DNA of 64,000 bases from Parafrankia irregularis (GTDB taxonomy: Bacteria; Actinomycetota; Actinomycetes; Frankiales; Frankiaceae), in contig NZ_FAOZ01000002.1 in the NCBI RefSeq assembly GCF_001536285.1, forward strand, positions 124,001 through 188,000. Direction: 5' to 3'. The position numbers were made by a program, and so were the translations under genes. Shown one piece after another: positions 52,599-61,342 of the stretch. Every line of letters begins with the position of its first letter. Position 1 is the first letter of the stretch. Under the pieces are notes generated by a model that saw nothing but the letters and a program-made list of their open reading frames with translations, ran no database searches and was not told where the DNA came from.

Positions 52599-52952
52599 AT
52601 GGCCAGCACACCCACGAGCACCGTGCCGGCACGGGTCCGGCTTTCCCGCGCACCGGGGTGGCGCATGCCTGACAACGCGGTGAAGGTTGACCGGACCACC
52701 CGGTGGGGCAATCCGTTCGATCACCGCCTGCGCGGCAGAGCAGATGCCATCCGGCGGTACACCGCGTGGATCGGCGGAGAGGGGCCGGACGAGATGCCCG
52801 CCGGCAAGCGGGTCGGGACGGTCTCTCGAACGTGGGTGCTGGAGCACCTCCCGGAACTCGCCGGCCACCCGCTGGCCTGCTGGTGCCCGCTGGACGAAGC
52901 GTGCCACGCCGATGTGCTCACCCGCCTCGCCGCCGAGCGTGAGCGGCCGTAA
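52599..52952 (+). CDS. DUF4326 protein
   Basis: 117 residues from the ATG at 52599, preceded by AGGAGG at 52589-52594. The family signature is clear: RVRLSRAPGWRMPDNAVKVD, RTTRWGNPFD near the start and LAGHPLACWCPLDEACHADV with a paired Cys motif (CWCPLDEAC) at the end. DUF4326 proteins are small and often carried by phages and mobile elements; their function is unknown. The position just after a tRNA gene is a typical insertion spot. Confidence 0.85.
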   Translation: MASTPTSTVPARVRLSRAPGWRMPDNAVKVDRTTRWGNPFDHRLRGRADAIRRYTAWIGGEGPDEMPAGKRVGTVSRTWVLEHLPELAGHPLACWCPLDEACHADVLTRLAAERERP

Positions 52953-53021
52953 CGAGGGTGAGCGGCCGTAACGAGCGTTAGCGGCAGTAACAGACGCCTG
53001 CCTGGCTGACCCCGTCCGGGT

Positions 53022-53630
53022 TCAGGATGACGTCCAGCGTCGTAGGTCGTCGGGGGTGTCGAGGTCGGTTGGATCGCCTGGGGCCGGCACCTCGTCGAGG
53101 AGTTCGGGGTGGGCCGCGAGGAAGCGGCGGGCGCCCTCGTCCGGGCCGGCGAGGGCGATGGCGGCGCGCCACAGGTCGGGTGCCATGACGATCGGGTGGC
53201 CGCGGCGCTGCCCGTACCTGGCGACGGTGACCCGCCCGGGTTTCCAGGCGGCGAGGGCCGCGCGGACTGCGGGACCACCGATGCCCGGCGTGTCGACGAG
53301 GAGCACGGCGACCGCGTCCGCGGGAGGGCGGCCGGGGGTGTCCGCCTGCTCCAGCGCTAACGCGAGTGAGCTGCGCAGACCCTGCTCGGGGGCGGGATTC
53401 ACGACCAGTTCGGCGTTCGGCGCGGTGGTTCCGGAGCGGACCACCGCGATGATTCGGTCGCACCCCGCCTCGCCTGCGGCGTTGATCGCCCGGTCCAGGA
53501 GGCGAACGCCGCCGACCGTGATTGTGGCCTTCGGCGTGCCCATCCGACTGCCGCTGCCCGCCGCGAGCACGGCCGCGACCAGGTGGGTGGTTCTCGGCTG
53601 AGCTGGAAGGTCGGCGTCATGATCAGCCAT
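53022..53630 (-). CDS. MobA/MocA-like nucleotidyltransferase
   Basis: 202 residues with the NTP-transfer signature VLAAGSGSRMGTPK near residue 23, then VRLLDRAINAAGEAGCDRII, a metal-binding VLLVDTPGIGG (in place of DxD) and RGHPIVMAPDLW. This is the molybdenum cofactor cytidylyl/guanylyltransferase group: it charges molybdopterin with CMP or GMP. It is divergent from an XdhC-family gene, which supports a role in a molybdenum hydroxylase, but no such enzyme is in the window. Confidence 0.88.
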   Translation of the reverse strand: MADHDADLPAQPRTTHLVAAVLAAGSGSRMGTPKATITVGGVRLLDRAINAAGEAGCDRIIAVVRSGTTAPNAELVVNPAPEQGLRSSLALALEQADTPGRPPADAVAVLLVDTPGIGGPAVRAALAAWKPGRVTVARYGQRRGHPIVMAPDLWRAAIALAGPDEGARRFLAAHPELLDEVPAPGDPTDLDTPDDLRRWTSS

Positions 53631-53880
53631 GTCGGCAGACTAGTGCGCCGTGGCCGGCCACGCTTGCCGTAATCCTCCGGCGCCTGCCCGGGCTCGCACC
53701 GGGCTCGCACTGGGCGCCCGCACCTGGGCCCGAACGTCACGTTGCATGATTGCTGCGGGATGTCTCGCGTGAATTCGGGCATTTTGTCGCGGTGCGGCAT
53801 ACGGTCGATGAGCCGGGCACACCTATGGGGTGGCGGGTCTGGTCCCTGGGACTCCACGACGACGAGCTGAGGCGATCTCG

Positions 53881-55005
53881 ATGCGCGACGTGCTCACTGA
53901 TCTCCGGACCTGGTGGGAGGCTGGGGAGACGTCCGGGCTCGCGACCGTTGTCGGCACCTGGCGGTCCGCGCCTCGCCAGCCGGGCGCGACGATGGCGGTG
54001 GGCCCGGACGGTGCCGCGATCGGCAGCGTGTCCGGTGGATGTGTCGAAGGCGCCGTGTACGAGCTCGCCGAGCAGTGCCGTGCGACGTCCGTGCCCGTTC
54101 TGCAGCGCTACGGGGTCAGTGACGACGATGCCTTCTCGGTCGGCCTCACCTGCGGTGGGATCATCGACGTCTTCGTGGAGCCGGTGAACCGGCGATCGTT
54201 TCCCGAGCTGGGTGATGTGCTCGCCGACGTGCGGGCGGGTCGCCCGGTGGCGGTCGCGACGCTGGTGAGCGGGCCGCCTGGTGCTCCGGTCGGCGCGCAT
54301 CTGATCGTGCGGCCGGAATCGGTCGAGGGCACGCTCGGTGGCGAGCGGTTCGACGAGGCGGTGCGGGACGACGCCCGGGGCCTGTTGGACCAGGGCGGTA
54401 CGGGCATCCTGCGGTACGGCCCGCACGGGGAGCGGCGCGGCGATGACGCCGCCGTGTTCGTGTCGTCGTTCGCCCCGAAACCGCGAATGATCGTGTTCGG
54501 CGCGATCGATTTCGCCGCGGCGCTGGCCCGGGTCGGGGCCTTCCTCGGTTTCCGGGTGACCGTCTGTGACGCGCGCGCGACCTTCGCGACGAGCAGGCGT
54601 TTTCCCGATGCCGACGAGGTGGTCGTCGACTGGCCGCACCGATATCTCGCGGCGACCCCGGTGGACGCGCGCACGGTGGTGTGCGTTCTCACGCATGATC
54701 CGAAGTTCGACGTGCCGCTGCTGGAGGTGGCGCTCAACAAGCCGCTCGCCTACCTCGGGGTGATGGGATCCCGGCGGACCCACGAGGACCGGGTTCGACG
54801 ACTGCGGGAGATCGGTTTCTCCGACGCGGATCTCCGCCGGCTGCACGCGCCGATCGGCCTCGATATCGGTGGCCGTACTCCGGAGGAGACCGCGATCTCC
54901 ATAGCCGCGGAGATCATCGCCACCCGCCAGGGCGGATCGGGAGGCCAGCTGCGTGCGTTGAGCGGGCCGATCCACCACGAGCAGCACATTCGGGTGGCTC
55001 GCTGA
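53881..55005 (+). CDS. XdhC/CoxI-family molybdenum-cofactor insertion protein
   Basis: 374 residues. The N-terminal XdhC/CoxI domain has the GLATVVGTWRSAPRQPGATM stretch and SVSGGCVEGAVYE with its Cys, followed by LTCGGIIDVFVEP. The C-terminal Rossmann domain reads MIVFGAIDFAAALARVGAFL, then TVCDARATFATSRRFPDADE, LTHDPKFDVPLL, AYLGVMGSRRTHEDR and the closing RTPEETAISIAAEIIA. Family members bind molybdopterin, help its sulfuration and load it into xanthine dehydrogenase or CO-dehydrogenase-type enzymes. Paired divergently with the MobA-like gene. Confidence 0.92.
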   Translation: MRDVLTDLRTWWEAGETSGLATVVGTWRSAPRQPGATMAVGPDGAAIGSVSGGCVEGAVYELAEQCRATSVPVLQRYGVSDDDAFSVGLTCGGIIDVFVEPVNRRSFPELGDVLADVRAGRPVAVATLVSGPPGAPVGAHLIVRPESVEGTLGGERFDEAVRDDARGLLDQGGTGILRYGPHGERRGDDAAVFVSSFAPKPRMIVFGAIDFAAALARVGAFLGFRVTVCDARATFATSRRFPDADEVVVDWPHRYLAATPVDARTVVCVLTHDPKFDVPLLEVALNKPLAYLGVMGSRRTHEDRVRRLREIGFSDADLRRLHAPIGLDIGGRTPEETAISIAAEIIATRQGGSGGQLRALSGPIHHEQHIRVAR

Positions 55006-55105
55006 GGCGCGTGCAGTGCCGCTGAGCAGGGCAGATCGGGTCGGCCGAGAGCAGGCGTCGGGATTTCTCCTGATTCGGTCACCTGATTCCTGCTAGTCTC
55101 CGGCC

Positions 55106-56077
55106 GTGCTGTTTGCCTTACGATTCGACTTCCGTAATCCGGAGCTAGCCGGGACATCCATGGCCGATCGCTACGCGGCGGCCCTCGACATGGCCGAGTG
55201 GGCTGATCAGCTCGGTTGCGTGACGATCGCGGTCTCGGAACATCACGGCTCGTCCGATGGCTATCTGCCCAGCCCGATCCCGATGCTGGCGGCGATGGCG
55301 GCCCGGACGAAGAATGTTCGCTTCATGATCGCGGCCCTGGTGGCCCCGTTCTATGACCCGCTGCGGCTGGCCGAGGACATGATTGTTCTCGACAACATCA
55401 GCAGAGGCCGCGTGGACCTGGTGGTCGGGGCCGGGTACGTCCGCGAGGAATTCGAGATGTACGACGTCCCGATGAACGAGCGCGGAAAGCGTGTGACCGA
55501 GACGGTGCGGACGTTGAAGGCGGCTTTCGGTGGGGAGCCGTTCGAATACCGTGGCCGCACCGTTCATATCACTCCCGCGCCGCATCGGCCGGGTGGTCCG
55601 GGGCTGATACTCGGTGGGAACAGCGAGGCGGCGGCGCGGCGGGCGGCGCGCATTGCCGACGGATTCATCCCGGCGGTTCCGGAGGTCTGGGAGTTCTACC
55701 GCGACGAGGTGCAGAAGCTCGGGCGGCCGGATCCAGGACCGTGCCCGATCAGCGCGAACAAGGTGGTGGCGCTCGCCGAGGACGCCGAGGACGGCTGGCG
55801 ACGGATGGCGCCGTTCTTCCTGCACGAGACGAACTCCTACGGTGCCTGGCAGGCGCAGCAGGGCATCGCGTCGCCCTATCACACGAAATCGGGTGTGGAG
55901 CAGTTGCGGGTTGAGGGGCAGTACCGGGTGCTGACCCCGGATCAACTTGTCGCCGAGCAGAAGGATGCGCCGTTCCCGTTCGTTCAGTTCCATCCGATGT
56001 GCGGTGGGATGCCACCGGAGGTCGCCTGGTCGAGCCTCCGGCTCTTCGAGCACGAAGTTCTACCCAGGTTCGCCTGA
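55106..56077 (+). CDS. LLM-class (luciferase-like, probably F420-dependent) oxidoreductase
   Basis: 323 residues from a GTG at 55106. TIM-barrel bacterial-luciferase pattern: LGCVTIAVSEHHGSSDGYLP (the SEHH active-site segment), LAEDMIVLDNISRGRVDLVV with GAGYVREEFEMYD, PGLILGGNSEAAARRAARIAD with FIP, and a C-terminal FHPMCGGMPPEVAWSSLRLF. Actinobacterial members mostly use coenzyme F420, others FMNH2; substrate unknown. Single-gene unit. Confidence 0.92.
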   Translation: MLFALRFDFRNPELAGTSMADRYAAALDMAEWADQLGCVTIAVSEHHGSSDGYLPSPIPMLAAMAARTKNVRFMIAALVAPFYDPLRLAEDMIVLDNISRGRVDLVVGAGYVREEFEMYDVPMNERGKRVTETVRTLKAAFGGEPFEYRGRTVHITPAPHRPGGPGLILGGNSEAAARRAARIADGFIPAVPEVWEFYRDEVQKLGRPDPGPCPISANKVVALAEDAEDGWRRMAPFFLHETNSYGAWQAQQGIASPYHTKSGVEQLRVEGQYRVLTPDQLVAEQKDAPFPFVQFHPMCGGMPPEVAWSSLRLFEHEVLPRFA

Positions 56078-56289
56078 CGTTTCTGCGACCCGGCCGGTGC
56101 CCCTGAGGCTGGGGCCGGGCCCGCCTTCGGTCGTGGGCTCGGCTTCGCCCTCGGGCTCGGGCGGGGTAGCCCCGGACTCGGCGGGGTGCCCCTGGGCCCG
56201 GCTGGCGCTGACGGCGCGGCGCCGACGGTGCCAGCCGCCCGGGTGCCACCCGGGCTCACCGCGCCGGCTGCGCCGCATGCCCTGCTGGC

Positions 56290-56529
56290 TCACGGGGACG
56301 GGCTTGAGGGATGCACCCGGACGACCCGGAAGTCGACTCCCACGATTCGCCCGTACATCTCCGCCGACATCGGCCCGGGAAAGGTGCCCACGACGGACGT
56401 GGGAGAGCCTGAGGTGTCCACGAACACGACCGCGTAGGCGGTCGGCGCCAACCACTTCCTCCCCATTACCGCCTGGGCGTGCCGCCAGCTTTCCTCCGAC
56501 GGAGGGTGAAGTGGGCTCGGCGTGGTCAT
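56290..56529 (-). CDS. Small hypothetical protein, 79 aa
   Basis: ATG at 56529, preceded on the minus strand by G-rich sequence (GGGCGGGGCGGGG). The sequence looks like a folded beta/alpha peptide (KWLAPTAYAVVFVDTSGSPT, YGRIVGVDFRVVRVHPSS) flanked by Pro/Ser ends. No family is recognised. Codon use fits a real gene. It is divergent from the XRE protein gene at 56940. Confidence 0.5.
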   Translation of the reverse strand: MTTPSPLHPPSEESWRHAQAVMGRKWLAPTAYAVVFVDTSGSPTSVVGTFPGPMSAEMYGRIVGVDFRVVRVHPSSPSP

Positions 56530-56939
56530 GTTCGCCCCGCCCCGCCCAGGAAAGGTCTAATTTCGCTAGAGGAATACGGGGGGTTTCCGCTGATGTCGTC
56601 GGCGTGCCGGTTGCTCTTCGCCATGTCGATGCTCCGGTCAAGGTGCGGTGACTGCTGGATCGCATCCTCCTTCCGCTTGCACCGACGGTCCCTGAAGACG
56701 GACCACAAGGGGAGGGTGTGAGAGTCGTCATACTGCAGTCATGGGGAAGAAGCGACACAGAGCCACCGGCACGCCGAATAAGGGTCATCGGGCAGAACCG
56801 GGTCGCATGGCACGATCAGAATGGGAGATCAGCGCACGAACGTCCGTGGACCGGGGGAGTGGTGTTTCGAATGCAGGGGTGTGAAAACAGTCAGACCGGT
56901 TGGACACGGCCGACCGCGGGCCAGAACCGGGGGTCCCGG
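56530..56939. other. Intergenic region upstream of the XRE gene
   Basis: 410 bases, locally AT-rich around 56555-56575. The reading frame of the XRE gene stays open across part of it, but the residues look non-coding and no strong ribosome site is seen before 56930. Confidence 0.35.
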
Positions 56940-57818
56940 GTGGACGATGTACGGGACATGCAACCCTGTCTCGCCAGTCTGCTGGGCGCCATCGTCCAGT
57001 ACAGGAAGGCCGCCGGGCTCAGTCAGGCCCAGCTCGCCAACCGGGTGCGGTACCAACCGAGCTATCTCTCGAAGGCCGAACGTGGCCTGTTGGGCGTTCC
57101 GTCGCAGTCGCTCATCACCGCTATCGACGCGGAGCTGAACGCCGGCGGCACGCTCGTCGAGCTACGGCGCCACGCGTGGCTCGAGGACAAGGGAGGCCAG
57201 GCTGGCGTCACGTGGAGGGAGGTTCCGCAGGAGGTGGACATCACGAATCGTCGACAGCTCATCGTCGGAGGCGGCGCGGCGGCGGTCGCGCCCGCGATGG
57301 TCGCGCCCGTAGCCGTCGGGTCGGCGGCCGTCGCGTCGGCGACGATGGAGAACGCACCGGTGCCCGCCGCGTCGCGGGCCGCGCTGGCCGGCATACCGGG
57401 CCAGGTCCGCGGTGACCTCGCCGGCCGTTGGTGGACGTCCTGGCAGACCTTCCGGGACGGTGAGGAGATCCACTCCTCGCAGGAGGTCAACGTCGACCAG
57501 GCCGGCGACCACCTCACCATCGCGGCGATCTCGCGCGGCCTGGCGCTGGAGGAGGGCGGCTACCTGTGGTCGGGGGAGCTCCGCGTCTTCGACAACGAGA
57601 TCGTCATGGGCTGGTACATGGCGATCGACGGTCCGGTGCGGTCGAAGGGAACGCTGTTCATGTCGCTGCATCCGCACGGAGACCGACTGACGGGCCGCTG
57701 GGTGGGGCTCAGCTACGACGGCCTCTTCATCGAGGGTTGGGGAGCGATGGCGCGGTCAGAACAGGTCACGATCGCGCTGATCGAGCGGCTGAAGAAGCAG
57801 CACCCGCGCGGGGTCTGA
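56940..57818 (+). CDS. XRE-family HTH protein with C-terminal effector-like domain
   Basis: 292 residues from a GTG at 56940 (an ATG six codons on is possible). HTH_31 domain at about 10-65 (LLGAIVQYRKAAGLSQAQLA, YQPSYLSKAERGLLGVPS), the Streptomyces/Frankia type often paired with DUF397-like partners. A middle segment resembles a hydrophobic or Tat-like stretch (TNRRQLIVGGGAAAVAPAMV), though it is internal. The C-terminal 135 residues form a beta-rich domain (WWTSWQTFRDGEEIHSSQEV, LTGRWVGLSYDGLFIEGWGA). No DUF397 gene follows. Ligand and targets unknown. Confidence 0.8.
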   Translation: MDDVRDMQPCLASLLGAIVQYRKAAGLSQAQLANRVRYQPSYLSKAERGLLGVPSQSLITAIDAELNAGGTLVELRRHAWLEDKGGQAGVTWREVPQEVDITNRRQLIVGGGAAAVAPAMVAPVAVGSAAVASATMENAPVPAASRAALAGIPGQVRGDLAGRWWTSWQTFRDGEEIHSSQEVNVDQAGDHLTIAAISRGLALEEGGYLWSGELRVFDNEIVMGWYMAIDGPVRSKGTLFMSLHPHGDRLTGRWVGLSYDGLFIEGWGAMARSEQVTIALIERLKKQHPRGV

Positions 57819-57930
57819 GACGCCGTGGCAGCCCGGCAGGCGGGACCACGGTGAGGCGGTCGTCGGCCACTGAGCAGGGAGCCGGGCCGCCATCACCGAG
57901 GTCGACCGCCACCCCTGCCGGGCGGGTGGT

Positions 57931-58929
57931 TCAGCGGGTCGCGCGAATCGACTCTCGCAACGAGCTCAGCGTCGCCGCGATCGCCGTCGGCTCGTAACCG
58001 CAGTGCGCCATGCAGTTCGCGCAACGCGGGTCGCGGCCGCGGCCATACGACTCCCAGTCGGTGGTGTCCAGCAGTTCCTGGTAGGTCTTGGCGTAGCCGT
58101 CGCCCATCAGATAACAGGGCTTCTGCCAGCCATACAGCGAGTAGGACGGAATCCCCCAGGCGGTGCAGGGGAAGTCCACCTTGCCTTCGAGGAAGTCCAG
58201 GAACATCGGCGAGTGGTTGATCCGCCAGCGGTTGCGCCGGCCCTCGGCGAAGGCCTTGCGGAAGAGCTCCTGGGTCTCCTTGATTCCGAGGAACTTGTCC
58301 TGCTCGGGGGCCTTCTCATACGCGTACGCGGGCGAGAGCATCATCCCGTCGACATTGAGGTCGTTGTTCAGGAAGTCCAGGACCTCGATAACGGTCTGCG
58401 GGGTGTCAGTGTTGAAGAACGTCGTGTTGGTCGTCACCCGGAAGCCGCGGCGCTGGGCCTCCTTGATGGCGTCCACGGCCTGCGCGAACACGCCCTGCTT
58501 CGCGACAGACTCGTCGTGGCGCTCCTCAAGCCCGTCGATGTGCACCGCAAGAGACAGGTACGGCGACGGCTTCAGCTTGTCGATCTTGCGGGGCAGCAGC
58601 AGCGCATTCGTGCAGAGGTAGATGAACTTCTTGCGCTTGACCAGGCCTTCCACGATCTGCTCGATCTGCGGGTGCATGAGTGGCTCACCGCCCGCCAGGC
58701 AGACGACGGGCGCGCCGCACTCGTCGGCGGCGGCCAGCGCCTGGTCCACCGGCATCCGCTGCCGGAGGACGTCCGCCGGGTGCTGGATCTTTCCGCAGCC
58801 CTCGCAGGAGAGGTTGCACGCGAAAAGAGGCTCCAGCTCCAAAGTGATCGGGAACTTGTCCCGACGTGCGATCTTCTGCTTCAGCAGATAGGCACCGATC
58901 TTGATCGCCTGACGCCGCGGAATGCTCAT
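57931..58929 (-). CDS. hpnH: Adenosylhopane synthase HpnH (radical SAM)
   Basis: 332 residues from the ATG at 58929 (MSIPRRQAIKIGAYLLKQK, the usual HpnH start, with GGAAGGG 5 nt upstream; a GTG two codons earlier is less likely). Radical SAM cluster C38-x3-C42-x2-C45 (CNLSCEGC), SAM motif LAGGEPLMHP, and a SPASM-like end with RCANCMAHCGYEP. HpnH joins the 5'-deoxyadenosyl radical to diploptene, the first step of side-chain-extended hopanoids. Frankia vesicle envelopes are rich in such lipids (established). No squalene-hopene cyclase or other hpn gene is in the window. Confidence 0.95.
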   Translation of the reverse strand: MSIPRRQAIKIGAYLLKQKIARRDKFPITLELEPLFACNLSCEGCGKIQHPADVLRQRMPVDQALAAADECGAPVVCLAGGEPLMHPQIEQIVEGLVKRKKFIYLCTNALLLPRKIDKLKPSPYLSLAVHIDGLEERHDESVAKQGVFAQAVDAIKEAQRRGFRVTTNTTFFNTDTPQTVIEVLDFLNNDLNVDGMMLSPAYAYEKAPEQDKFLGIKETQELFRKAFAEGRRNRWRINHSPMFLDFLEGKVDFPCTAWGIPSYSLYGWQKPCYLMGDGYAKTYQELLDTTDWESYGRGRDPRCANCMAHCGYEPTAIAATLSSLRESIRATR

Positions 58930-59851
58930 TTTCACCCTTCCGGTGGTGATCTATGTTCGCCTGGTGAGTGGAGTGATCCTTTTCCGTTGTCGGCTCTGAC
59001 CTGCCGCGACAGCGCCCGACGGATGCGAGATGGAAAAGGATCATCGGCGATGCCTTACCGCTCCTGTCAGTCTAGGTAGGCACCTAATCTAATTCCCAGG
59101 AAAATTCTTCATTGAGATCTACTTAACCGGCTGGTGCGAGATCGTACTTCGTCGGTTCTGTTGTCCAGCAACTGCCGCGTGCCGGGGTGAGACGTGACAT
59201 CCGGCCACCGGAGCAGGTGTCACGTTCGTATTCCAGCCAGGACCCTGGGCCCGTCGGGCTGCGGCCAGGGCTGTCGTGCGGCCGGTCGTGATACCTGGAC
59301 CTTCGACCTGCCTGCGCGTGGACCGGTGGAAAGCGGCGGTGCGTCCGGTCGGTATGGGGTCCCCGCGAGGCACGTCGACTGGAACGACCGTAACAAGATC
59401 AGCGGAATCTCGTCGCGCCCAATGGTGCCGGGCCATCGGGTGATGGGGCCACCGTGCCATCGGGTAACGAGCGCCGGGCGTGCCGGCAGTCGGTGCCACC
59501 GGTCTGAAGTGCCCGCTCAGGAGGGGCGTGGGTCGGACGTGCCGCGGTCATGCTCGACGGCGGAGCCCCGTTGTCCAGCTAGCCAGGCGTTTCGGCGTCG
59601 ATGACCGGACGGGGGTGCCTGTCAGGGCCGGTCCGGCGGGCGGCAGCTGGCCGCCGGCGTGTATGCAGCCGGCAAGGGCGGTGCCGTGGGGCTGTGGTGT
59701 CGTTGTGGCCCCGGCCCCGGCTCTGGCCCCGGTTTCGTGCCTCCCTGGCCCCGGCTGTGGCCGTGACGGCGGTGGGCCGACCGTGACGGACTACGGGAGT
59801 GGTCTCGCGCGTGGTCCGAGAAGGCGGTCGCGTTGCGCGGCCCCTGAAAAG
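58930..59851. other. Long intergenic region, no gene seen
   Basis: About 920 bases between hpnH and the Roadblock gene terminator. An AT-rich block at 59070-59125 contains TAGGTAGGCACCTA (a 14-bp dyad), possibly an hpnH promoter or operator. From 59640 to 59770 the DNA is GGCCCCGG-rich low-complexity. Frames here lack ribosome sites and natural composition. Confidence 0.4.
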
Positions 59852-59903
59852 CCGGCTGCCGCCGAGGCCATGCCCTCGGTGGGGTGGCCTCGGCGGCAGC
59901 CGG
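59852..59903 (-). terminator. 18-bp-stem intrinsic terminator after the Roadblock gene
   Basis: CCGGCTGCCGCCGAGGCC (59852-59869) is perfectly complementary to 59886-59903, around a 16-nt loop. On the minus strand it is followed by TTTTC, 18 bp after the stop of the Roadblock gene. Confidence 0.88.
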
Positions 59904-59921
59904 TCGTCGAGTGGGACGACG

Positions 59922-60293
59922 TCACATGTCGAGACGCGACTCGATGGAGCGTAGGCGGTGACGAGCCATCGCAAGGTTGGCCCGGCTCTTGTCGAGCACC
60001 AGATAGATGAACAGCCCGCGCCCGGTGTGGCTGCTGAGCAGCCTGATCAGGTGGTACTGCCTGCCGAGGGTGATGAGGATGTCCTCGATGGTGTCCTGCA
60101 GGCCCAGATTCTCCATCGTGCGGATCTTCGAGCGGATGACCTCGGTGTTGCCCGCGGCCGCAATCTCCAGGTCGAAGTTATGGATGTTGCTGAGCTTGCC
60201 GAGGGTCATTCCACTGGTGAAGTCGACGAGTGCGACTCCGGTGGCACCCTCGATCTCCAGGCATTCCTTCAGCGCGATGTCCACGCTGTTCAT
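59922..60293 (-). CDS. Roadblock/LC7-like protein (orphan)
   Basis: 123 residues from the ATG at 60293, set by GGGAGG 5 nt upstream; an upstream ATG at 60470 would add a 59-residue acidic extension. The pattern MNSVDIALKECLEIEGATGV, ALVDFTSGMTLGKLS, EIAAAGNTEVIRSKI, GLFIYLVLDKSRANLAMARH is the alpha-beta Roadblock/LC7 fold. Bacterial members regulate small MglA/Cvn-type GTPases. Here none of the usual cvn partners (nitrate-sensor-like kinase, DUF742, GTPase) is adjacent. It has its own strong terminator, so it is a single-gene unit. Confidence 0.75.
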   Translation of the reverse strand: MNSVDIALKECLEIEGATGVALVDFTSGMTLGKLSNIHNFDLEIAAAGNTEVIRSKIRTMENLGLQDTIEDILITLGRQYHLIRLLSSHTGRGLFIYLVLDKSRANLAMARHRLRSIESRLDM

Positions 60294-60868
60294 GTCGCCT
60301 CCCACTTGATCTTTGGTTTCGTCCTTGGCAGGTTCGTCACTGCCTCCGTCGTCTGCGGGATGGTCGTCTTCGGCGAGCCGATCCTCTCGTGCGAACCACC
60401 AGGTCCCGAGCCTTCTTCGCATTTCGCCCCACTTGAAAATGGGAGCACTCTCCGGGTCTTCGAGCGCCATGCCGTAGACGCCCTCTCTCCCGGCAATGCC
60501 AACTCGCAGGTACCTGCCGACACCATTCCACCAGAATTCAGGTGCATCCGGCCCGTGCAGTTATGGCGTGCATTGCACACTGGTTGGTCGACCAGACAGG
60601 TGAGGTATCGCGAGCCTGCATATTGAGAGCGCTGTAGGTTTGCTGCCTTCAATTCCATAACCGCAGGTCAGGGGCGGCGCGGGGTGGTTGAAGCGGTGCC
60701 GGCTGTCCGGAGCCGGGCCTGTCGCGGACAGGCCCGGCGGCTGATCAGAGCCGGAAGGAGATGACATCGAGACACCGGAACCGCCGGCACCAGAACTGCC
60801 AGACTGCGCAGCCGCCCGGTCAGATGGTGACGGTCCGGGGGGCACATCGGGTGTGCGGCCCGGACCGG
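60294..60868. other. Intergenic region between peroxiredoxin and Roadblock genes
   Basis: 575 bases. The part next to the Roadblock gene (60294-60470) is open in its frame and could be an N-terminal extension, though the ribosome site favours the shorter start. The remainder shows no gene. Confidence 0.4.
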
Positions 60869-61342
60869 TCAGAGCTTGGCGAGCGCGGCAGCGATCGTGT
60901 CGACGTTTGAATAGGTTATGCCGATCAATCCGACCTCTTTCCAACGCAGCACGCCGTCCCCGTCGACGACGAACACCGAACGCCGCAGGCCCAGTCCGGG
61001 CAGGGCGATGCCGTACTGTTTGACGACCGTGCGCTCGGTGTCGGCCAGGAGCGGGAACCCCAGCGAGTGCGACCGGGCGAATTCCTCGTGGCTGTCGAGC
61101 CCCTGCGGGCTGATTCCCCATACCGGTGCCCCGAGACCGCGGAACACCTCGATACCCGCAGTGTAGGAGCACAGCTGCTTCGTGCAGACCGGGGTGTTGT
61201 CGCCGGGGTAGAACGCGAGGACGACCGGATGGCCCTTCTCCTGGGAGAGGGTGAAGTCCGACCGGAGCGCCTCTGGGCCGTTGAGCGTCAGGCCGGGAAG
61301 AGTGAAGTCGGGAGCCGGTTGGCCGACCGCGGGAGTTGCCAT
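60869..61342 (-). CDS. Bcp/PrxQ-type peroxiredoxin
   Basis: 157 residues from the ATG at 61342. The thioredoxin fold starts VGQPAPDFTLPGLTL; the peroxidatic Cys53 and resolving Cys58 lie in PVCTKQLC, the five-residue spacing of atypical 2-Cys PrxQ enzymes. The catalytic Arg region and SVFVVDGDGVLRWKEVG follow. It reduces hydrogen and organic peroxides, recycled by thioredoxin. Length and motifs are complete. The frame upstream of the ATG is open but not protein-like. Confidence 0.93.
   Translation of the reverse strand: MATPAVGQPAPDFTLPGLTLNGPEALRSDFTLSQEKGHPVVLAFYPGDNTPVCTKQLCSYTAGIEVFRGLGAPVWGISPQGLDSHEEFARSHSLGFPLLADTERTVVKQYGIALPGLGLRRSVFVVDGDGVLRWKEVGLIGITYSNVDTIAAALAKL

Noticed and set aside
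59073-59092. Iron-box-like TAGGTAGGCACCTA upstream of hpnH
   Set aside because: It is a shorter dyad than the 19-bp DtxR site and only aligns with gaps, so I do not call it an iron box.
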